In this document: positions 59,085 through 64,000 of the stretch, piece by piece
Layout of the letters: every line of letters starts with the position of its first letter
How positions within the stretch are numbered: position 1 is the first letter of the stretch
Assembly: GCA_031410595.1 (NCBI GenBank)
Contig: JANNZM010000153.1
Coordinates: 15,400-79,399 of the forward strand
Source of the DNA: JANMCE01 sp031410595
GTDB lineage: Bacteria; Actinomycetota; Acidimicrobiia; Acidimicrobiales; Ilumatobacteraceae
Reading direction: 5' to 3'
DNA length: 64,000 bases
Notes under the pieces: generated by a model
Database searches by the model: none
The model's input: only the letters and a program-made list of their open reading frames with translations
What the model was told of the DNA's origin: nothing
Program-made: the position numbers and the translations under genes

Positions 59085-60704
59085 CTACAGACCCAGGAGT
59101 GCCACCGAGGTCTCGCGCATCTCGACCTTGCGAACTTTGCCGGTCACCGTCATGGGGAATTCCTCTACAAGATGCACGTAACGCGGGATCTTGTAGTGCG
59201 CGAGTTTGCCGGTGCAGAACTCCTTCAACGATGCCGGGGTCATCTGTGGCGCACCCGGTTTCAGTTTCACCCAGGCCATCACTTCTTCGCCATACTTTAC
59301 GTCGGGCACCCCAACGACTTGCGCGTCCACCACGTCGGGATGGGTGTACAGGAACTCCTCGATCTCGCGTGGGTACACGTTCTCTCCCCCACGGATGATC
59401 ATGTCCTTGATGCGGCCGGTGATGGCGAGGTAGCCGTCGTCGTCCATCACCGCAATGTCACCGGTGTGCATCCAACGCGCGCTGTCGATGGCCTCGGCCG
59501 TCTTCTCGGGTTGAGCCCAGTAGCCGAGCATCACCGAGTACCCGCGGGTGCACAGCTCGCCCGCCTCGCCCCGCGGTATTGTGCGGCCGCTGGCCGAGTC
59601 GATCACCTTCACCTCGACGTGCGGACCGACACGGCCGACGGTGGCGACTCGACGTTGGAGCGAGTCATCCTTGCGGGTCTGCGTGGACACGGGTGACGTT
59701 TCGGTCATGCCGTAACAGATCGACACTTCGCGCATGCCCATCTTGTCGATGACCTGCTTCATGACCTCGACCGGGCAGGGAGAGCCGGCCATGATGCCTG
59801 TGCGGAGCGACGTGAGATCGAACGACGCGAAGTCGGGATGGTTCAGCTCCGCAATAAACATGGTGGGCACGCCGTACAACGATGTGCATCGCTCGGCGGC
59901 GACGGCTGCCAGTGTGGCTCTCGGGTCGAACGAGCGCGATGGGATGATCATCGCCGCCCCGTGGCTGGTTGAGCCCAGGTTGCCCATCACCATGCCGAAG
60001 CAATGGTAGAACGGCACCGGAATACACACCCGATCAGCCTCGGTGTACGAGCAGAGTTCGCCGACGAAGAAACCGTTGTTCAAGATGTTGTGATGGGTGA
60101 GCGTGGCTCCTTTCGGAAAACCGGTGGTGCCGGACGTGTACTGAATGTTGATCGGGTCATCGGCCCCCAGCATGGCGCCCATCACAGCCAACTCGTCCGC
60201 GTCGCCGCTGCGACCTGCATCCATAAGCGCATCCCAGCTCGGGTCGCCAATGAACACCGCATCGATCAGGTCCGGGCATTCAGGCCGAGCACCTTCAATC
60301 ATCGCGGCGTAGCTGGCGCCCTTGAATTCCGGAACAGCCAGCAGGGTACGGATGCCCGCTTGGCGCAGTACATAGGCCATCTCGTGGGACCGGTATGCCG
60401 GGTTGATGGTGACCAGAATCGCCCCGATCTTGGCCGCACCGTATTGCACCAGCGTCCACTCGGGGCAGTTCGGCGCCCAGATACCGACCCGGTCACCGGT
60501 CCTCACGCCGAGTGAGAGCAGGCCGAGGGCAACGGCATCGACATCACGCCCAAACTCGTCATAGGTCCATCGTCGTGCGGTCTCGCAATCGACCATCGCG
60601 TCCCGTTCCCCATGGCGATCGACGACTCTGGCCAGGTTTGCTCCGATGGTGTCACCAATCAGTGCCACCGACGAGGCCCCCGAGCTGTAACTCACGTCAG
60701 GCAT
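59085..60704 (-). CDS. Acyl-CoA synthetase (medium/long-chain, AMP-binding)
   Basis: About 539 residues from ATG 60704, with GGGAGG six bases upstream (GTG 60707 is an alternative). Motifs: INIQYTSGTTGFPKGATLTH, CYGMTETSP, MHTGDIAVMDDDGYLAITGRIKDMIIRGGENVYPREIEE, and the C-terminal MTVTGKVRKVEM with the catalytic lysine. Typical of bacterial fatty acyl-CoA ligases. It may supply acyl-CoA to lipid metabolism near the desaturase-family gene. The start is divergent from the DeoR gene. Confidence 0.93.
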   Translation of the reverse strand: MPDVSYSSGASSVALIGDTIGANLARVVDRHGERDAMVDCETARRWTYDEFGRDVDAVALGLLSLGVRTGDRVGIWAPNCPEWTLVQYGAAKIGAILVTINPAYRSHEMAYVLRQAGIRTLLAVPEFKGASYAAMIEGARPECPDLIDAVFIGDPSWDALMDAGRSGDADELAVMGAMLGADDPINIQYTSGTTGFPKGATLTHHNILNNGFFVGELCSYTEADRVCIPVPFYHCFGMVMGNLGSTSHGAAMIIPSRSFDPRATLAAVAAERCTSLYGVPTMFIAELNHPDFASFDLTSLRTGIMAGSPCPVEVMKQVIDKMGMREVSICYGMTETSPVSTQTRKDDSLQRRVATVGRVGPHVEVKVIDSASGRTIPRGEAGELCTRGYSVMLGYWAQPEKTAEAIDSARWMHTGDIAVMDDDGYLAITGRIKDMIIRGGENVYPREIEEFLYTHPDVVDAQVVGVPDVKYGEEVMAWVKLKPGAPQMTPASLKEFCTGKLAHYKIPRYVHLVEEFPMTVTGKVRKVEMRETSVALLGL

Positions 60705-60741
60705 CACAATCCTCCCGGGGTCTGAGCTTAGCCGAGCCTTA

Positions 60742-60757
60742 GGTGACCGGCGTCACC
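60742..60757. promoter_or_regulatory. Inverted repeat GGTGAC-CGGC-GTCACC between acyl-CoA synthetase and DeoR genes
   Basis: 6-bp perfect arms with a four-base centre in the 145-bp divergent intergenic region, 38 bases before the synthetase start. Candidate operator for one or both directions; GC-rich short repeats arise easily by chance, so support is modest. Confidence 0.3.
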
Positions 60758-60849
60758 CCGCAGTCCGGCGTCAGTCCGTATGAAGGAAACCGAAGGGGAA
60801 CGAAAGCAACAACTACGCCGCCGCCATTGATTCGGGTAAGGTCCGGAGC

Positions 60850-61650
60850 GTGATCGAAGGTGACGGCGCACTTTTACCGGCAGAGGTGCGGCAAGAACGC
60901 ATCGCCAAGGTGGTTTCCGAGTTCGGGTTCGTTCGCGTTCGCGAGCTTTCGGATCGTTTCGGAGTTTCGGAAGTCACCCTACGTTCCGATCTCGATACCC
61001 TCGAACGACGCGGCGTTCTGCGACGCGTCCACGGTGGAGCCATGGCCGGCGGCGACACCCGGGTCGAGCGCACCTTCGAAGAGGCGGCCGAGGCACTCAG
61101 CGCAGAGAAGGCCAGCATTGGTCGTGCTGCCGTCAGCCTGATGAGCAGCGGCGAGTCGGTCATCATCGACGTGGGCACAACTACCACCGCCATGGCCCGC
61201 GCCCTGGTCGCCGAAACCGCGCTGGGCGACATCACCGTCATCACCAACAGCCTCACCATCGCGCTCGAGGTCGAACGGGGCGCTCCCCGTCTCAACGTGA
61301 TCGTCACCGGCGGTACGCTGCGGCCCAAGCAGCACTCACTGGTCAATCCACTCGGGTCGGCTTTCTTTTCGCAGCTCCGCGTGCGCACGCTCTTCCTCGG
61401 TTGCAACGGCATCGACCCGAACCACGGCGTTACCAACATCAACCTTCCCGAAGCGGAAATGAAGCGTGCGATGGTGGCGGCGTCCCAACGCATCATCGTG
61501 CTCGCCGACTCGTCCAAACTTGGTGCCACGGCATTGGCCAACGTGTGCCCCATCGATTTGGTCGACGTGCTGGTGACCGATCGGTCGGCCCCGGTTGATC
61601 TTTGCGCCGAACTGCGGGCCCGGGGCGTTCAGGTTGTGATCGCCGAATGA
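60850..61650 (+). CDS. DeoR-family sugar-responsive repressor
   Basis: A 266-residue regulator starting at GTG 60850. N-terminal DeoR helix-turn-helix (RQERIAKVVSEFGFVRVRELSDRFGVSEVTLRSDLDTLERRGVLRRVHGGA) and a C-terminal sugar-phosphate sensor domain (about 85-250: GTTTTAMARALV, VITNSLTIALEV, FLGCNGIDPNHGVTN, LADSSKLG). It overlaps galT by ATGA, so it probably regulates galactose use in response to a phosphorylated sugar. Confidence 0.93.
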   Translation: MIEGDGALLPAEVRQERIAKVVSEFGFVRVRELSDRFGVSEVTLRSDLDTLERRGVLRRVHGGAMAGGDTRVERTFEEAAEALSAEKASIGRAAVSLMSSGESVIIDVGTTTTAMARALVAETALGDITVITNSLTIALEVERGAPRLNVIVTGGTLRPKQHSLVNPLGSAFFSQLRVRTLFLGCNGIDPNHGVTNINLPEAEMKRAMVAASQRIIVLADSSKLGATALANVCPIDLVDVLVTDRSAPVDLCAELRARGVQVVIAE

Positions 61651-62768
61651 GCTCGCTCGACCGCCATGATCTGGTGCACCCCGATGGTCGCTCATTCTTT
61701 CTGTATGGCGACAGGGTCGGTTCACTCGTTGACCAGCCGGCCGAAGTCAGCCAAGCGGCACTCCACCTGCGGTTCGACCTTTCCACCCGCAGCTGGGTGG
61801 CGGTTTCCCCGGCCCGCAACCAGCGCCCAGGCGGACTTGCCACCGGCGCGCAGACGCCAACCGACGGTTGCCCCCTCTGCCCGCATGGCGTCGAGCTTCC
61901 CTTCGATTTCGATGCCGCCGTCTTCGACAACCGCTTCCCGAGCCTGGTGCCCGATCCGCCTGCGGTCAACGGAGCCCTCGAGGGTGCATCCGTCGGCCGT
62001 TGCCAGGTCGTCGTTTACACCGATGCCCATCAGGGCAGTCTCGCCACGCTTCCTCTCAGCGAAGTCGCGCGGGTCGTCGCCATCTGGCGAGACCGGTCAG
62101 GCGCGCTCTGGGATGAAGGCTTCACCTATGTGATGGCGTTCGAAAACCGCGGTCCGGGTGTCGGCGCCACACTTAGCCATCCGCACGGTCAGCTGTACGC
62201 ATTCGGCCACATGCCGCCGGCGGTGCAGACCAAGAGTGATGCCTACCAGTGGCACCGCCAGCACGAAGGCTCGTGCTTGGGGTGCCGACTCACCGCGCTC
62301 GACCAAGACAGCCGACGGGTGGTCGTGGCCAACGACTCGTTCACCGTGGCCGTTCCCTACGCAGCCCGTTGGCCTTTCGAAATTCATGTGCGGGCACGAC
62401 GTCACGGTTGCCGTCGTCTCGGTGACCTCACCACCGTCGAGGCAACCGATCTGGCCAAAGCCGTTCGTGATGTCGTGGCCCGCTACGATGCGCTGTTCGG
62501 CTTCGAGCTTCCCTACATGATGTGTATCCAGGAAGCCCCGATCGACGCCGATGATTGGCACCTGCACGTGGAGTTCCTGCCGCCTCATCGCAGCCCTGAT
62601 CGGATGAAGGTTCGGGCTTCTGTCGAGACGGCTCTGGCCGTGTTCATCAACGACACTCTGCCGGAAGTCTCGGCACAGACGCTTGCGTCGCTCAGCGTTC
62701 CCGCCGACGACTGGTCAACGGTGAGCGTTCCTGACATTCGGTCGAAGAGTCCTCACCCTTCGGTCTGA
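61647..62768 (+). CDS. galT: Galactose-1-phosphate uridylyltransferase
   Basis: About 373 residues from ATG 61647, inside the DeoR stop. HIT-superfamily transferase of the Leloir pathway: catalytic His in SHPHGQLYAFGH, a zinc-type CPLCPHG pair near the N terminus, FDNRFPSL, and the C-terminal HLHVEFLPPHR. It exchanges UMP between UDP-glucose and galactose 1-phosphate. No galK or galE is visible in the window. The DeoR repressor is its coupled regulator. Confidence 0.93.
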   Translation: MSSLDRHDLVHPDGRSFFLYGDRVGSLVDQPAEVSQAALHLRFDLSTRSWVAVSPARNQRPGGLATGAQTPTDGCPLCPHGVELPFDFDAAVFDNRFPSLVPDPPAVNGALEGASVGRCQVVVYTDAHQGSLATLPLSEVARVVAIWRDRSGALWDEGFTYVMAFENRGPGVGATLSHPHGQLYAFGHMPPAVQTKSDAYQWHRQHEGSCLGCRLTALDQDSRRVVVANDSFTVAVPYAARWPFEIHVRARRHGCRRLGDLTTVEATDLAKAVRDVVARYDALFGFELPYMMCIQEAPIDADDWHLHVEFLPPHRSPDRMKVRASVETALAVFINDTLPEVSAQTLASLSVPADDWSTVSVPDIRSKSPHPSV

Positions 62769-62796
62769 CGACGTGTGCCGAGCGCCACACATCTGG

Positions 62797-62815
62797 TGCT
62801 AATCTGCGTCGCATG
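62797..62815 (+). promoter_or_regulatory. Extended -10 promoter, leaderless, of the MsmK-type ATPase gene
   Basis: TG-C-TAATCT (62797-62805) ends seven bases before the ATG at 62813, which puts the transcript start at the start codon; no ribosome site is present. It separates the ATPase gene from the DeoR-galT unit upstream. Confidence 0.5.
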
Positions 62816-63994
62816 GCTCAGGTTACGTTCGACAAGATTCGTAAAGAATACCAAGATGGCACTGTTGCCGTCCGTAGCCTCGACCTTGAAATAGCCGATG
62901 GAGAGTTCATGGTGCTCGTCGGCCCTTCCGGCTGTGGCAAGTCCACCGCACTCCGCATGATCGCCGGCCTTGAGGAGATCACCGATGGCACGCTGAACAT
63001 CGGTGAGCGAACGGTCAACGACCTACCTCCAGGCGAGCGTGACGTAGCCATGGTCTTCCAGAACTACGCGCTGTATCCGCACATGACGGTCCGCGGCAAC
63101 ATGGGCTTTGCCCTTGAGATGGCGAAGGTGCCCAAAGACCAGATCGCCGAACGGGTCGACAAAGCCGCCGCCATTCTTGGCCTCACCGCCTATCTCGATC
63201 GCACCCCGAAGGCCCTCTCCGGTGGCCAACGACAGCGTGTCGCCATGGGCCGAGCCATCGTACGCGAGCCATCGGTGTTCCTCATGGATGAGCCACTCTC
63301 CAACCTTGACGCCAAGCTGCGCGTGCAGATGCGTGGCGAAATCATCCGTTTACAGCGAGAACTCGCCACAACCATGGTTTACGTCACCCACGATCAGGTA
63401 GAGGCTATGACCATGGGCGATCGAGTCGCCGTCATGCGGAAGGGTATTTTGCAGCAGGTTGCGCCGCCTCAGGATCTCTACGAACGCCCCGACAACCTCT
63501 TTGTGGCCGGCTTTATCGGCTCACCAGCCATGAATTTCCTCACCGCCTCCCTCGAAAACAAAGACGGCGTCTACATCGCCCATATCGGTGAGCAGTCCCT
63601 CGCGCTCGACCCACGCGTGGCCGAACGGCATCCGCGTATCGACGAAGGCGTCGGGAAGAACATCATCTTCGGCATACGGCCCGAACACTTTGAGAACCCG
63701 GACGGAAGCACCATTCCCCCCAGCCAGCATCTGCAAATCACCTGCGATTTGGCTGAGTCAATGGGCGCCGAGACCCAGATCCACTTCCGCCTGCCCGTCC
63801 CACCGGCCCAATTCGAGGGCGCTTCCATCGCGTCCGATGACGAGGCGATCTCCAGCAGCGCCAACAACACCACAGCCGTCATCGCCCGCTTCGAAGGCAT
63901 CGTGCGGGTCAACACGGGTGATCACATGGCCGCCGCCGTTCGCACCCACCATGCTCACCTCTTCGACGCCCAGACCGGGCTTCCGCTCCGCTAG
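62813..63994 (+). CDS. MsmK/UgpC-type sugar ABC transporter ATPase
   Basis: A 393-residue ATPase. Walker A GPSGCGKST, Q-loop VFQNYALYPHMTV, signature LSGGQRQRVAMGRAIV and Walker B VFLMDEPLSNLDAKLR are all intact; the C-terminal half (about 240-393) is the regulatory TOBE/OB domain (ITCDLAESMGAETQIHFRL). Such ATPases often serve several sugar permeases, so it could energise importers encoded elsewhere. A serine/alanine-rich insertion (IASDDEAISSSANN) lies inside the TOBE part. The gene ends six bases before the window edge. Confidence 0.95.
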   Translation: MAQVTFDKIRKEYQDGTVAVRSLDLEIADGEFMVLVGPSGCGKSTALRMIAGLEEITDGTLNIGERTVNDLPPGERDVAMVFQNYALYPHMTVRGNMGFALEMAKVPKDQIAERVDKAAAILGLTAYLDRTPKALSGGQRQRVAMGRAIVREPSVFLMDEPLSNLDAKLRVQMRGEIIRLQRELATTMVYVTHDQVEAMTMGDRVAVMRKGILQQVAPPQDLYERPDNLFVAGFIGSPAMNFLTASLENKDGVYIAHIGEQSLALDPRVAERHPRIDEGVGKNIIFGIRPEHFENPDGSTIPPSQHLQITCDLAESMGAETQIHFRLPVPPAQFEGASIASDDEAISSSANNTTAVIARFEGIVRVNTGDHMAAAVRTHHAHLFDAQTGLPLR

Positions 63995-64000
63995 GAGAAG

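Noticed and set aside
60742..60757. Assigning the GGTGAC...GTCACC repeat to the DeoR protein
   Set aside because: Short GC-rich arms and no resemblance that I can confirm to DeoR sites; kept only as a low-confidence palindrome.
1..64000. Prophage or integrative element boundaries
   Set aside because: Despite the endolysin-like gene there are no integrase, terminase, capsid or tRNA-att signals, so the lysin is not assigned to a prophage.

Overview
The window is a 64 kb stretch of high-GC actinobacterial chromosome. Gene content points to the class Acidimicrobiia (Ilumatobacter/Microthrix-like): a mycofactocin-type MftD dehydrogenase, a class F sortase with a DUF4397 protein, secreted proteins with 'PxRIxDTR' repeats, Ala/Thr-rich lipoprotein linkers, and several promoters that look leaderless. 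The taxonomic call is an inference. I saw no rRNA, tRNA, CRISPR array, transposase or prophage structural gene.

Layout. 0-8 kb: a truncated TetR regulator diverges from DUF1059/DUF1801 genes; then an autoregulated-looking HTH/Clp_N protein, a NarL-type response regulator with a kinase carrying a second, degenerate kinase half, and a divergent MacB/FtsX ABC transporter whose permease has a one-base frameshift. 8-14 kb: glycogen debranching enzyme, a SnoaL-like protein, a GH3 glycosidase and a DUF234-type ATPase; a decayed second copy of the SnoaL gene lies beyond the last two. 14-19 kb: a tight phyH-boxC-boxB operon (benzoyl-CoA epoxidation and ring cleavage) without boxA, then DNA polymerase IV. 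19-22 kb: a signal-less NlpC/P60 endolysin-like protein divergent from a membrane-anchored TIR protein. 21.6-30.6 kb: orphan MftD, a luciferase-like oxidoreductase, an MBL hydrolase, a PAP2 protein, a methyltransferase, a GGDEF-EAL protein, and SRPBCC plus sulfatase genes. 30.7-35.6 kb: two overlapping glycosyltransferases, then the DUF4397/sortase pair. 35.9-38.7 kb: a PadR regulator with a perfect 20-bp palindrome, an ABC-transporter remnant, and a VWA lipoprotein. 38.9-41.3 kb: acyl-CoA synthetase and DeoC.

41.4-51.9 kb is one long minus-strand locus for sugar acids: a ribose-type ABC importer, 2-hydroxyacid dehydrogenase, IclR regulator, idonate and gluconate 5-dehydrogenases, a 3-hydroxyisobutyrate-dehydrogenase-like reductase and an SMP-30 lactonase, with a second 2-hydroxyacid dehydrogenase diverging at its upstream edge. 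52-58 kb holds secreted and cell-wall proteins plus a scar where a glycosyltransferase, an ABC exporter and a histidine kinase have collapsed into one another. 58-64 kb has a sterol-desaturase-family protein, a second acyl-CoA synthetase, a DeoR-GalT operon and an MsmK/UgpC-type sugar ABC ATPase.

Two themes stand out. One is carbohydrate uptake and oxidation (debranching enzyme, GH3, importer, lactonase, dehydrogenases, DeoC, GalT, MsmK). The other is recent gene decay: the frameshifted permease, the SnoaL copy, the ATPase::permease fusion and the triple fusion at 55.7-57.2 kb. The best candidate for an undescribed system is the divergent TIR-membrane protein / endolysin-like pair at 19.2-21.6 kb.
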